Shown: positions 23,102 to 32,308, numbered from the stretch's first letter. The stretch: 64,000 nucleotides of DNA from Dehalobacter alkaniphilus (GCA_040500365.1 CP148031.1:1798001-1862000), one strand, 5' to 3'. The notes: generated by a model from the letters alone, not told the origin. Numbers and translations are program-made.

Positions 23102-24172
23102 ATGAACAAACAATCGCGATCTTTGTGCCATTTACTAGTGATTTTAGTAATTCTGATTCCAATTCTTACAGGGTGTACCTCAACGGCCAATTCAAATTCA
23201 GGCACAACGTCAGCGCCGGACTCATCCATAACATCTGAATCATCTGAAGATACTGGCTCCAATGCACCAGCAGAGACAGAAGAACCAACTACTGAAAAAT
23301 TCTCAGGAGTGTGGCAGTGTAATTACGGCGACAGGAATATGGCGCAAATTCAAGTCTATAACGAAACGGAAAACGGTTTTGATTTTCATCTTTTTGTTGC
23401 GGAATACGATCAGGAAGGAAAGATTACCCAAGGAGGATTCAGCACATACGCCCGGAAGGAACCGGACGGCAAGGCCTCCTATTCCGCAGACGAGAAAGAA
23501 TCAGGATATAAGCTTAAGCATGTAGAGGGTACTCTTACCATTAATAATGGATACCTGCAGATTACCTATAACAACCTCCAATTACGTCCCTATGACCAAC
23601 GGAAGCAAGCGCAGCTACCGACCTCTTTTGAAAAGGTGCCTGCAGAACAAACAAAACAAGCAATGTACAAGGTGCCATTCTTTACGAGAGAAATCATCGG
23701 CTTTCCTTTAGATTTAACGATTGAGCAGGCAGATAAACTTTTCGGCCATTTATTGGATGCGGAAACATTGCCTGAACATGGAGATAGTATTGAAGTCATT
23801 ATGACACGAAAATACGCGGATACAAAGGTGTCATTTTATTATCCCGAAGGTGAAGGCAAGAATTATTTCTTTTTGAGTATAGAAACAGCTCATCCCGGTC
23901 TTAGTTTTGTAAGGGGTATTCAAGTGGGTGATTCGTTGGAGTCGGTTATATCTAAATTACCAAATGAGAAAAACGAAAGTAAGATTGGGGATAATGATAA
24001 AATCCAGACCTTGTATGGGAAAGTACAACATCTTGATATTTATGGGTATATCTGGTTTGGCAAAAACGGTCTTAAAAACATCTGGTACAGTGACGGAGAA
24101 AAAATATTTAAATTGGAATTTGATGCTACCGATCATGTATCCAAAATAATTCTTTCAAACGCGAGCGACTGA
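23102..24172 (+). CDS. Lipoprotein of unknown function
   Basis: This 356-residue protein has a lipoprotein signal peptide (LVILVILIPILTGCTS, lipobox LTGC). A low-complexity Ser/Thr/Glu linker runs to about residue 65. It is followed by an extracellular beta-rich domain (FSGVWQCNYGDRNMAQIQVY) and a second domain beginning FPLDLTIEQADKLFGHLL that repeats a similar layout near GDSLESVISKLPNEK. No catalytic motif is visible. GAAAGAAAGG precedes the ATG. It converges on the large peptidase gene, with a shared terminator between them. Confidence 0.8.
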   Translation: MNKQSRSLCHLLVILVILIPILTGCTSTANSNSGTTSAPDSSITSESSEDTGSNAPAETEEPTTEKFSGVWQCNYGDRNMAQIQVYNETENGFDFHLFVAEYDQEGKITQGGFSTYARKEPDGKASYSADEKESGYKLKHVEGTLTINNGYLQITYNNLQLRPYDQRKQAQLPTSFEKVPAEQTKQAMYKVPFFTREIIGFPLDLTIEQADKLFGHLLDAETLPEHGDSIEVIMTRKYADTKVSFYYPEGEGKNYFFLSIETAHPGLSFVRGIQVGDSLESVISKLPNEKNESKIGDNDKIQTLYGKVQHLDIYGYIWFGKNGLKNIWYSDGEKIFKLEFDATDHVSKIILSNASD

Positions 24173-24232
24173 GCTGTCTTATTCATTTTAAAATGTCTAG
24201 GGCTTCTATTATTATAGATGAATGCCCAAAGC

Positions 24233-24263
24233 AAAAACTGGCGAGTTACCCCGCCAGTTTTTA
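24233..24263. terminator. Bidirectional terminator
   Basis: AAAACTGGCG and CGCCAGTTTT form a perfect 10-bp stem with T-runs on both strands. It lies between the convergent lipoprotein gene and the 1230-residue peptidase gene. Confidence 0.85.
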
Positions 24264-24271
24264 ATTCATTC

Positions 24272-27200
24272 TCAAGGATGAAAAGCTTCAATGATCTGAC
24301 CGTTAGTACTAACGATCCCAAATGGATCATAAAAACAACATCCGCCGCAACGGGGGAACTTACTTGTATCCCCACCATAGTAATAGTTATTATAATAGTT
24401 TCCAGCAGCTTGTTCAAATGTTAGAAGGTGCAATTGCTTTACTTGATCGAGGGCGCCGCAATATCCCATCGGGTCAGTGTCGTAACTGCTCTTAGTGTAA
24501 GTGCACAGGTGTACGTGAGGGCCAAAAGTTCCATCACTGCCATTTGCTGACCCACCCATGGTACCTATTATAGTGCTGGTTGTTACAGGATCTCCTTCAC
24601 TCACACTCGTAGTGTTTAAATGTGAATAAGAGGAATAGAATTTTCGGACACCTGTTAAGTTATGCTCGATGACAACAATTCGCCCGTTCCAGGTCGAATT
24701 ATCAGACCGAACAAATACCACTGTTCCACCGAATATGGGCTTTACGTTAGGGCCAACGTCAGTTCCTAGGTTAATATCGTAACCCAGATGCCCATGATTA
24801 TTTGTTTCTTTGTCGTTAAATCCCTGACCTACCGCCCAGCCGGCAAATGGACTGCCGCTTGGTAACGTAGCACCCACTTTATAGGTTTTATATCCTACAG
24901 GGACGCCTCCATTATCCGATACGGTTACCGCCGTTGTTGCTGTGAATCCTCCATCGTTAGTAGTCACGGTAATAGTAGCTGTCCCGGCTAATTGTGCCGT
25001 TACCAGTCCGGTACTGCTGACAGAGGCATTTTGATTGCTGCACGACCAAGTAACCGCCTTGTTCGTCGCGTTGGCTGGAACGACGGCAGCTGTCAATTGT
25101 TGGGTATCCCCCGCATCTAAACTGACGGATGTTGGGTTTACGCTTACTCCGGTAACCGGAATAGATGCTGAGGCAACGGTCACTGCTGAGTTTGCCGTAA
25201 AACTGCCGTCTACAGTCCGAACAGTGATCGTTGCGGTTCCTGAAGCTGCGCCTGCGGTTATAAGGCCAGTACTGCTCACTGTTGCCACATTTGTATTGTT
25301 GCTTGACCATATTACTGCCTTATTCGCTGCGTCGGACGGGGACACGGTCGCTGTAAGCTGCTGGGTCTGATTGTAAGCAAGCGTTACTTGGCTGGGAGAT
25401 ACCGTGACGCCCGTAACTGCCACACTTGAAGCGATAGCGTTCAGCATATTGCACGTAGCTGAAACGAATTTCCCGGCAAAATCCCTGTCAAGGATATCTT
25501 GTGGTGAGCTGGGGAAAGGAAGCTCAATCAACGCCGCGCGCATGCCATTATTTTGTCCCCAAAGACTTACATACCCTTTGGCGGAACTAGATAATGTGCT
25601 AAGACTAAAAGTTGAGCCGAACTGATTCTGAAAACATTGCCCAATCGCTGTATCCCCAAGAGATTCATTGAGCCAGCCGTGAACATCTAATAAAACCATG
25701 GTTTGCGCTTCACTTTTCCATTGCAGCAAGACCTGACTAAGGGCAAGCACTTCAGCTGAACCCAGTGCTGAGGAACCGTTAAAGTTCCTGGTGTTAGTAT
25801 AAGGATAAAAGTCGTTATTATTGGTATACGGGAAGGAACGGTTAATATCCTTGCCTGCGCTGACTGTTGCCCGACCAGGACCGTTATTTGTCCAACCGTC
25901 CAGGATTCCATCCGGATTGGCGCAGGGAATAACGTAGATCGTCCATGCGGAGAGGTTTTCCGCAGCAAGTTCTTCAATCGTCGTTTTGGCGATTTTGACC
26001 AGTTCCTCGCCGTCAGCCGCCCAGGCATCTTCAAATCCGTGAACTGCGAATACTGCAGCCAGTACATTGTTGCCACTGCCGATTTTATAATATTTTAGGG
26101 AGCGGTTATTGCCGCTGGTACCGTAAGTTCCTTCCACAACATTAGCAATGGAAATAGTTGGCAGGGTCACTGAAGTCGACTGAAGGACTCCTGTCGATAC
26201 ATAGCCGCGCTTGCTTGCCGAACCACCTGTGTTGTACTCGATGTAAGCATAGGCTGATTCTACCGAGGCGCTGCTTAGTATGCTTACTCTTTCGTTATCG
26301 AAAATTGTGCCGATTGTTGTAAAATTGGTATTTGGTCCGGTATATACGGTTTGGTTCCCGACAGCTTTTGCTAAACCGATACCTGTTCGCAATGCCGGAA
26401 CAGAACTCAGAGAGCCTGTAGCAGTCAGGCAGTTTTGATTGACATAGCCTCTTTTTCGTCCGGAGGCTGTATTGTATTCGATGTGATACCATTGCGTCGG
26501 ATAAATAGAAGAAATGTCTCTTTCCAGAATGACGACGAACTCTTCCAGGGAGACCCCGCCGCTTAGGAAATAGGTTTCATCCGGGCCGCAATAGACAGTG
26601 GACGGAGTGGAAGTGACTTCAGCCAGAACGCCTCTGTTCCTGTCTGCTAATTGCGTTGTATCGACATAACCTCTTTTCGTTCCGGAGGGGGAGCTAAATT
26701 CAATATAGGTGAAGCCGTTTTGACTTTCATTAAAGCGGGTGACCCCTTCACCAGAATAGACAGTTCCAGAAGCGGTGTAATTGTTCGACGGTCCGGTATA
26801 GACCGTCAGATCCTGGTTGGTTGCATCGGCACAACCCGTAAACGTCCTCTCCGAGACACCTGCGGCAACGGTAGAGGGATCATTCAAATAGTCGTATGGA
26901 ACATAGCCTCTTTTCTTATTGCTTGATGTGGGGTAATGAATATAGAACCACGATTTTTCCTTGCCGAGAACCAGGACCGGATCATTCTGGCTGACACTTC
27001 CTACAGACGCGTAGTTTATGTCACTTGGTCCAAGATAAACAGTGTCTGCATTTGCAATCGTAGCGACAGCTCCAGTGAGAGTCTGAAGACCGCTGGCCGA
27101 CACATAGCCCCGTTTTTGACCGGAGGAGGTTGTGTACTCGATAAAAGAATAGGCAGACTCTGCAGTAACACCCTCAATCCTAAAGACAGTCTCATCAGCG

Positions 27201-27964
27201 GATAAGGAGCCAATAGAGGCAAAACCTAAATTTGGTCCAGCATAAACATATACATTCTGTTGGATGGAAGCTGCATTTTGAAATGTTTTCAGTGATCCAA
27301 GTCCGCTGGTCGAAGAATATGGCGTAATTAAGTTTTGATCGACGTAACCGCGTTTTCTGCCGGAAGTTGAGTTAAATTCAATATAGTACCAGGAAGAAGC
27401 GTCTTTTTCCAGGATAACTACGTATTCTCCGGAGTAAACACCTCCCCCGGTTACGTAATTGCTGCGGGGACCGGTATAAATGGTAGCAGATGATGAAACG
27501 TTCGCAAGCACCCCCCTGTTCCTGCTTGCAAGTTGACTGGTCAAGGCGTATCCACGTTTGGTGCCAGACGATGTACTGTATTCAATATACGTGTAGCTCC
27601 CGCTGGTTTCATTAAAACGTGTGAAACCTTCCGTGGCATAGACATTCCCGGGTAATGGATAAGTGGTTGAGGTTCCCGGACCTGTGCATACCGTAATGTT
27701 CAGGGTTGAAACATCGGCATAGCCGGTTAAAGACCGGGTCGGGACGCTGGCCGCTACAGTAGCCGGATTCGTGATTGTGTTGTACGGGACATAGCCTCTT
27801 TTCCTGGTAGTGGCTCCGGTGTAGTACTCGATATAGAACCAGTTTTTTTCCACGGCGAAGACCTCGACTTGCTCTATGCCAACACTGCCCACAGAGGCAT
27901 AAATGCTGGAACTTGGTCCATGATATACAGTTGAAGCGCTTGCGGTATTTACTTTTACTGACAT
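24272..27964 (-). CDS. Multidomain peptidoglycan peptidase: SH3-like repeats, M14, two BIG2, M23
   Basis: The 1230 residues hold, in order: about nine SH3-like repeats (residues ~1-600; recurring VYxGPS, WYYIEYxT and KRGYV); an M14 zinc carboxypeptidase domain (~610-840) with HGFE (H641, E644), NPDG, DINRSFP (R near 709), DVHGW (H762) and IELPFP (E814); two BIG2 Ig-like domains (~850-1020); and an M23 LytM endopeptidase domain (~1050-1190) with HLGYD (H1059, D1063) and HVH (H1150, H1152). Both active sites look complete, so it should cut peptide stems and cross-bridges of cell wall. The start is certain (GGAGAG before ATG 27964), yet there is no signal peptide; export or action after lysis is unexplained. 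Confidence 0.93.
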   Translation of the reverse strand: MSVKVNTASASTVYHGPSSSIYASVGSVGIEQVEVFAVEKNWFYIEYYTGATTRKRGYVPYNTITNPATVAASVPTRSLTGYADVSTLNITVCTGPGTSTTYPLPGNVYATEGFTRFNETSGSYTYIEYSTSSGTKRGYALTSQLASRNRGVLANVSSSATIYTGPRSNYVTGGGVYSGEYVVILEKDASSWYYIEFNSTSGRKRGYVDQNLITPYSSTSGLGSLKTFQNAASIQQNVYVYAGPNLGFASIGSLSADETVFRIEGVTAESAYSFIEYTTSSGQKRGYVSASGLQTLTGAVATIANADTVYLGPSDINYASVGSVSQNDPVLVLGKEKSWFYIHYPTSSNKKRGYVPYDYLNDPSTVAAGVSERTFTGCADATNQDLTVYTGPSNNYTASGTVYSGEGVTRFNESQNGFTYIEFSSPSGTKRGYVDTTQLADRNRGVLAEVTSTPSTVYCGPDETYFLSGGVSLEEFVVILERDISSIYPTQWYHIEYNTASGRKRGYVNQNCLTATGSLSSVPALRTGIGLAKAVGNQTVYTGPNTNFTTIGTIFDNERVSILSSASVESAYAYIEYNTGGSASKRGYVSTGVLQSTSVTLPTISIANVVEGTYGTSGNNRSLKYYKIGSGNNVLAAVFAVHGFEDAWAADGEELVKIAKTTIEELAAENLSAWTIYVIPCANPDGILDGWTNNGPGRATVSAGKDINRSFPYTNNNDFYPYTNTRNFNGSSALGSAEVLALSQVLLQWKSEAQTMVLLDVHGWLNESLGDTAIGQCFQNQFGSTFSLSTLSSSAKGYVSLWGQNNGMRAALIELPFPSSPQDILDRDFAGKFVSATCNMLNAIASSVAVTGVTVSPSQVTLAYNQTQQLTATVSPSDAANKAVIWSSNNTNVATVSSTGLITAGAASGTATITVRTVDGSFTANSAVTVASASIPVTGVSVNPTSVSLDAGDTQQLTAAVVPANATNKAVTWSCSNQNASVSSTGLVTAQLAGTATITVTTNDGGFTATTAVTVSDNGGVPVGYKTYKVGATLPSGSPFAGWAVGQGFNDKETNNHGHLGYDINLGTDVGPNVKPIFGGTVVFVRSDNSTWNGRIVVIEHNLTGVRKFYSSYSHLNTTSVSEGDPVTTSTIIGTMGGSANGSDGTFGPHVHLCTYTKSSYDTDPMGYCGALDQVKQLHLLTFEQAAGNYYNNYYYGGDTSKFPRCGGCCFYDPFGIVSTNGQIIEAFHP

Positions 27965-28367
27965 AATATCTCTCCTTTGTTTTTGAAAATTTTTGAACCA
28001 GCTGATTAATTAGCAAAGAGAAGAAATATGGATATTCGTAAACCTGCTTGGTAACTTTTTTCTAGGGTCCTAAAATCAAGAAAATAGTTTAGCCGTTCTG
28101 TAATATTTCTCCCTTCAGCTTGATTATATTTCCTCAGCAACTTGTTAAACGGCAAAAACTCGGCAAAAACTCGGAAATTTGAAGACAGAAGAAAAGTCTG
28201 TAACGGAAGAGAGATCAATCATAGATTGTCTGCTAATTATAATGAAGCGCCATTTGCGTTACATTGGGTTGATGATCAACTTGCACTTTTGGAAATGTTG
28301 CAACACTATGTCGCTTGTTATGGTTAAATAAAAGAGGAAGACGACCCGAAGGTCGCCTTTTTCACTT
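27965..28367. other. Intergenic region, no confident gene
   Basis: It contains the ribosome site of the peptidase gene, a direct repeat of CGGCAAAAACT (28150-28160 and 28161-28171), and a 61-codon frame from TTG 28142 to 28327 with no recognised family. A terminator-like hairpin at 28338-28363 follows that frame, which hints that something here is or was transcribed. Confidence 0.5.
28338..28363 (+). terminator. Terminator-like hairpin
   Basis: GACGACC, loop CGAA, GGTCGCC with one mismatch, then TTTTT. It lies 13 nt after the end of a small unassigned frame. Confidence 0.6.
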
Positions 28368-28697
28368 TTGGACTTAAAAATTCTCAAAAACCAATTGCTT
28401 GAATTGTTGCCTAAAGGGTTGAATAAGTTAAAAATAGATAAACCTGTCCAAATATGCAGCATTCATTTAATAGCAGTACTTGAGAAATACCAAACAGGGA
28501 CTATATCTGAAAAGACTGTTCTCGATTGGGTTAATACAGTATGGTTTTCTGGGTTATATGAATACTGTGATGAACAGTGTGATTCTATTGCCAGTGTGAC
28601 GAATGAACTCGAAGAAATTGATGAAGACGGGAAGCAACTTACAACGGAAAAAGCAGATAAATATATCCATGCATTGAGAAATAATATTGAAATCTGA
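28368..28697 (+). CDS. Small protein of unknown function
   Basis: This 109-residue soluble, acidic, helix-rich protein begins MDLKILKNQLLELLPKGLN if TTG 28368 is the start. No ATG is available in frame upstream of IHLIAVLEKY, and the TTG lies directly after a terminator-like hairpin without a ribosome site, so the true start is uncertain. Composition and the terminator directly downstream (28729-28762) support a real gene. I do not recognise the family. Confidence 0.5.
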   Translation: MDLKILKNQLLELLPKGLNKLKIDKPVQICSIHLIAVLEKYQTGTISEKTVLDWVNTVWFSGLYEYCDEQCDSIASVTNELEEIDEDGKQLTTEKADKYIHALRNNIEI

Positions 28698-28728
28698 ACG
28701 CCTTTTATAACAGAAAATATTTTGCAAG

Positions 28729-28762
28729 GAGATGGAATTCCCGTCTCCTTTTCCTTATGCAA
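28729..28762 (+). terminator. Probable terminator
   Basis: GGAGATGG pairs with CCCGTCTCC (one G-U pair) around AATT and is followed by TTTTCC. It lies about 30 nt after the 109-residue gene. Confidence 0.65.
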
Positions 28763-28990
28763 AAAAAAACGAAAGGCAAAAGTGGAACCGGTCCAGCTAG
28801 CCGATTCCATTTAGGTTTATTAATAGCTTAGGGTAAATTGTTTTTACCGTCTAAATATTGGCGAATTAAGGAAAGAAGCAGATTATTACAGATTTTTCAT
28901 ATCACCAGGTAAGACGGAAAAGATAATCACCAAAAAATCAGAAATAAGACTAACATTTACAGTGTTATTCCTATGAAAGCTATAGACAGT

Positions 28991-29028
28991 TTGTCCCAAA
29001 ATCGACACTGGTGTCGATTTTGGGACAA
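28991..29028. repeat. 38-bp near-perfect palindrome
   Basis: TTGTCCCAAAATCGACAC (28991-29008) and its exact reverse complement (29011-29028) are separated by TG. No T-run follows. It stands alone in the 446-bp gap 28698-29143, about 115 bp before ylmH. It could be an operator, a recombination site, or two fused insertion-sequence ends. Nothing else was recognised in this gap apart from the terminator at 28729. Confidence 0.7.
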
Positions 29029-29143
29029 GCCTATTTAGAGGATAACTAAAAAGCTTAACTTAATCTTGATTTTAGCAGATTGAAACAATTATAATGGCAA
29101 TAATCATCATTAACATAGTTTTTTATACCGAAGGAACATAACC

Positions 29144-29947
29144 ATGATCACAAAAACCGAAACCGTCAAAAAATATGCCCAGGATGAAGAGAGCAAATTG
29201 CTGCTTGCGCGGGCGCTGGACAAACTTGATGAATCAGAAAAGAAAAATATTCCGGTTTGCACGCGGTTCTGTAATGAACAGCAGCGGGTGCTGCTTGGAA
29301 ATGCGCTGAAAGCGAGCGGAAACCCCCGGCACTTTTTCTGGGGAGGCTATGAAGGGGCTGAGCGTACCGTATTGGTCTTTCTGCCGGACTACTTGGAGCC
29401 TGAACAAGTCATTCAGGATGATGAATATTGCCCATTAGCTTTTATCCGGGCGGAATATCCTGCAGACAGCGGCCTGTCGCATCGGGATTTCCTAGGTAGT
29501 TTGATGGGGGCAGGAATCAAACGGGAAACGGTCGGTGACATTCTGGTCGGGGAAAACAGCACGGATCTGATTGTCCTGAAAGAAATCCTGCCGTTCCTGA
29601 TAAACAATCTGGAATCAGTCGGTCGCGTCAAAATAAAAACAGCAATCATCCCTGCGGGATTGCTGCAAATACCGGAAGAAAAAGTTCTTCTGCTGAAAGA
29701 CACCGTAGCCTCATTACGGCTGGACAGTGTGGTCGCGGCAGGTTTTAACTTAAGCCGTACCAAAGCGGGGGAATATGTTGAATCCGGAAAGGTCATGCTG
29801 AATTCGCTGGAATGTGACAAAACAGATAAGACGGTTGCGGAAGGGGATACGCTATCTTTGCGCGGCTTCGGAAAAATTAAGCTTCAGGAAATAGGTGGAC
29901 TTTCTAAAAAAGGCCGCCAGTCCATCGTGATTAAAAAGTATGTCTAG
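29144..29947 (+). CDS. ylmH: RNA-binding S4-domain protein YlmH
   Basis: This 267-residue protein matches YlmH, an S4-domain RNA-binding protein of Firmicutes linked to the division/cell-wall cluster and to ribosome quality control. The N-terminal part includes VCTRFCNEQQRVLL and FFWGGYEGAERTVLVF; the middle has LGSLMGAGIKRETVGDILV; the C-terminal S4 domain (~185-260) has LRLDSVVAAGFNLSRTKAGE and VMLNS. ATG 29144 follows GAAGGAAC. Unlike in many relatives, no sepF or divIVA gene is next to it here. Its TAG stop (29945-29947) lies in the terminal repeat of MITE copy D. Confidence 0.92.
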   Translation: MITKTETVKKYAQDEESKLLLARALDKLDESEKKNIPVCTRFCNEQQRVLLGNALKASGNPRHFFWGGYEGAERTVLVFLPDYLEPEQVIQDDEYCPLAFIRAEYPADSGLSHRDFLGSLMGAGIKRETVGDILVGENSTDLIVLKEILPFLINNLESVGRVKIKTAIIPAGLLQIPEEKVLLLKDTVASLRLDSVVAAGFNLSRTKAGEYVESGKVMLNSLECDKTDKTVAEGDTLSLRGFGKIKLQEIGGLSKKGRQSIVIKKYV

Positions 29948-30119
29948 TACAACGCTCTTGAAATAAATACCCAAATTTATGCCATCCGTGGCACAAACAG
30001 CCGCGCTCCGCCTCCATGCTCCGCTTAACGCTGGAACTGTGCCCCCCAGACCTCATTGGGGTAATCAAGCTTTCATGAATTATTTGAGTAGAGAATTTGA
30101 GAACGTTGCACGAGTACAA
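29944..30119. mobile_element. MITE-like hairpin element, copy D
   Basis: The left end CTAGTACAACGCTCTTGAAA matches the reverse complement of the right end of copy A (CTAGTACAACGTTCTCAAAT), which defines terminal inverted repeats of about 20 bp. The interior shares CCATCCGTGGC, CCGCGCTCCGCCTCCATGCT and GAATTATTTGAGTAGAGAAT-like sequence with copy A. It lacks about 50 bp of the left arm. It begins inside the ylmH stop codon and sits between convergent genes. Confidence 0.75.
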
Positions 30120-30144
30120 GGTATATAAAATAGTTGTACCACAT

Positions 30145-30759
30145 TTATTTCCGTGCCAGCCGTTCTGCTTCAATCTTCGCTGCCCGAAAGCAGTCCCTGA
30201 TTTCTTCCGCAGTAAACACAGATCCTTTCGCCAGCTTCCTGAAATATTGCATCAATACTTTGCCGACTGCATAGCAGCTAATAAACACAAGCGAGGCTGT
30301 TCCCGGCGTGCTGCCAGAGTCTGCGTCCAAGCCAACCCTGGTCAATCCTTCCAGACCATATTTGGCAGTAAGCGCAAGGCCGGCCTGCCCGGAAAGCTCG
30401 CGGAAAAGACGCTGGGCGTCCTCGGGAGCCAGCGTTTGACCGGATTCCTCCGCCAGACGAAGGGTCAGGTAGACTTCAGTAATCTGGAGCAGGACCATAT
30501 CTTTGTGTTCAGCGGCTGAGGCAGCCGTGCCGGCAGTCAAGACGATCAGCCGGTTCATTCTGTCTGTGGTTTTATTCAGAGGGAGCTTATTGACGGCTTC
30601 CTCTATTTTATTGAGATATTCTTCCGGCGTTATGGCTTCCACGCCACTGCAGACAGGACAGGACCCAGCGTCATGGACATGCACAGCATGGCCGGTCTGG
30701 GAATGGTCATGGCCACAGCTGCAAGATTGTTGGTGTAGGTGATCGTGTTTATGTTTCAT
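30145..30759 (-). CDS. His-rich protein with CPVC motif, function unknown
   Basis: This 204-residue protein has an N-terminal metal-binding-like stretch (MKHKHDHLHQQSCSCGHDH, then HAVHVHD and CPVC) and an alpha-helical body of about 150 residues (EYLNKIEEAVNKLPLNKTTD onward). No enzyme motif or membrane segment stands out. The ATG at 30759 has GGAAAGG 9-10 nt upstream. An in-frame ATG at 30768 directly abuts that ribosome site and is less likely. The combination of His cluster and CxC/CxxC suggests Ni, Zn or Co binding, which is an inference. Confidence 0.8.
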   Translation of the reverse strand: MKHKHDHLHQQSCSCGHDHSQTGHAVHVHDAGSCPVCSGVEAITPEEYLNKIEEAVNKLPLNKTTDRMNRLIVLTAGTAASAAEHKDMVLLQITEVYLTLRLAEESGQTLAPEDAQRLFRELSGQAGLALTAKYGLEGLTRVGLDADSGSTPGTASLVFISCYAVGKVLMQYFRKLAKGSVFTAEEIRDCFRAAKIEAERLARK

Positions 30760-30985
30760 TTTTCTCATCCTTTCCAGTACCCCAATGCATGCTTTCGTGG
30801 ATAATATACAATAAAGCTAATCTTTAGTAAAGATGAACGGCTGAAGGACGGCTGAACAGAATGAATTTTGAAGCTGTATTTTTAACAAAAATAATGAAAT
30901 ATATGGTAAAATAATAAAAAATAGGGTCTAATTTGGATTGAAATCGTGTTATTTGCTGAAGACAGTCGGAAAAGGAGTTTTCAGA

Positions 30986-32305
30986 GTGAAAAGCTGGACG
31001 GTTAAGAATACTATGCTTTTATTGCTTCTGATGATGATGCTGTTCTCGGGATGCGTGCCAAACGATTATCTGAAAGGCATGGCTGAGGACATGAATAAAG
31101 AACCGCTGGTTATGAGAATTACCTGGAAGACGTATTCAGGCCGAGGAGAAGCGATTCAAAAAATAGTAGAAACATACAATGCCATGGGCGAAAACCATTT
31201 AAAAGTCCAATTGGCTGACGGGGACGAAGATCTCGCTGTCATTGAGACGTTACTGAACAAAAATTCAAACGTGGACATTTTTGTTCTTCCTTACCGTTAT
31301 ATCAAGTATTTTGGAAATCATGGCCAGCTGTTGGACCTGACTAGTGAATTTCAGGCTGAAAAGGACTATTTTTACCCTAATTTATGGGGGCTGGGCGTCA
31401 TCAATCAAAAAACCTACGGCATTCCCTGGCTGGGGCATTCGATTTGTTTGCTTTACAACAAGACCCTGCTGCAAAAAGCCGGTGTAGATCCAGAAACGAT
31501 TAAGAGCGTTAACGATTTAGCGACTGCCTGTGCCAAAGTTGAAGAGGGCACAGAAGCCAAAGGCATTGGCCTGGTCGGGGCTAATCATAACGATATCTCC
31601 TGGATGGTCAACCAGTTTATTTATGGGTTTGGTTCCAGCCTTGTAGATAGTAACGGGACAACTGTGACGATTAATAATGGGAAATCCATCGCTGCAATCG
31701 ATTTTTATAAAAATACCCTCGGGAAATACGCTCAGGATACGTGGAAAGAGGACTCAGGTGTGGAAGTCATGGATTATTTCCGGGAGCAGCAAGTCGCGTT
31801 TGAATTCCAAGGGGTATGGGGTGTCACGGATATCTGGAAGAATGGGAATCCGTTTAAAGTTGGAGTTATTCGCCTTGATGACATTGGCTTGTTACCGGAA
31901 GTCGGACCAATGATGCTGGCGCTTCCTTCCAATCTTAGCCCGGATCGGAAAGAAGAAGCGATCTGTTTTATCCGCTATCTCATTTCAAAAGAGGCCCAGG
32001 AAAACATTCTCAAGGGAGAGTACAGCCCGGAACATGAGGCTTATTATCCATTCCGTATCCCGGTAAGGAATGATTTGCAGGACAGTGATTTTTTTCAGCT
32101 CTATCCGGAATTTCTTTCGTTTAGTGAAGGTTTTAAAAGTCCCAGTATTGATGTGCCGGTGCCGCAGTGGCAGAAGATTAAAGATCAGTATTATGCGCCA
32201 GGTCTTCATCGGGTCATGAAAGGGGAACTAGCGACGGAGGAACTACTTCAAACCATGGAAATTGAGGGCAATAAGATTTTGAGCGAGCAGGAGAATAGGA
32301 GGTAA
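30986..32305 (+). CDS. Extracellular solute-binding lipoprotein (SBP family 1)
   Basis: This 439-residue lipoprotein (LLLMMMLFSGCVP, Cys near residue 23) is related to maltose/multiple-sugar binding proteins. Visible blocks are MRITWKTYSGRGEAIQKIV, VDIFVLPYRYIKYFG near residue 95, a typical YGIPWLGHSICLLYNKTLLQ segment, and FEFQGVWGVTDIW. I chose GTG 30986 behind AAAAGGAG; a frame opening at 30938 lacks a ribosome site. There is no permease gene nearby. It lies 3 nt before an HD-GYP regulator gene and a hybrid kinase gene, so it probably feeds a signal to them rather than to a transporter. Confidence 0.88.
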   Translation: MKSWTVKNTMLLLLLMMMLFSGCVPNDYLKGMAEDMNKEPLVMRITWKTYSGRGEAIQKIVETYNAMGENHLKVQLADGDEDLAVIETLLNKNSNVDIFVLPYRYIKYFGNHGQLLDLTSEFQAEKDYFYPNLWGLGVINQKTYGIPWLGHSICLLYNKTLLQKAGVDPETIKSVNDLATACAKVEEGTEAKGIGLVGANHNDISWMVNQFIYGFGSSLVDSNGTTVTINNGKSIAAIDFYKNTLGKYAQDTWKEDSGVEVMDYFREQQVAFEFQGVWGVTDIWKNGNPFKVGVIRLDDIGLLPEVGPMMLALPSNLSPDRKEEAICFIRYLISKEAQENILKGEYSPEHEAYYPFRIPVRNDLQDSDFFQLYPEFLSFSEGFKSPSIDVPVPQWQKIKDQYYAPGLHRVMKGELATEELLQTMEIEGNKILSEQENRR

Positions 32306-32308
32306 AGG

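Noticed and set aside
28142..28327. 61-codon frame before a terminator-like hairpin
   Set aside because: TTG start without a ribosome site and no recognised family; kept only as a remark in the intergenic entry.
30097..30519. 140-codon plus-strand frame over the His-rich protein gene
   Set aside because: Antisense to a gene with a good ribosome site and plausible protein; its product shows no family features.
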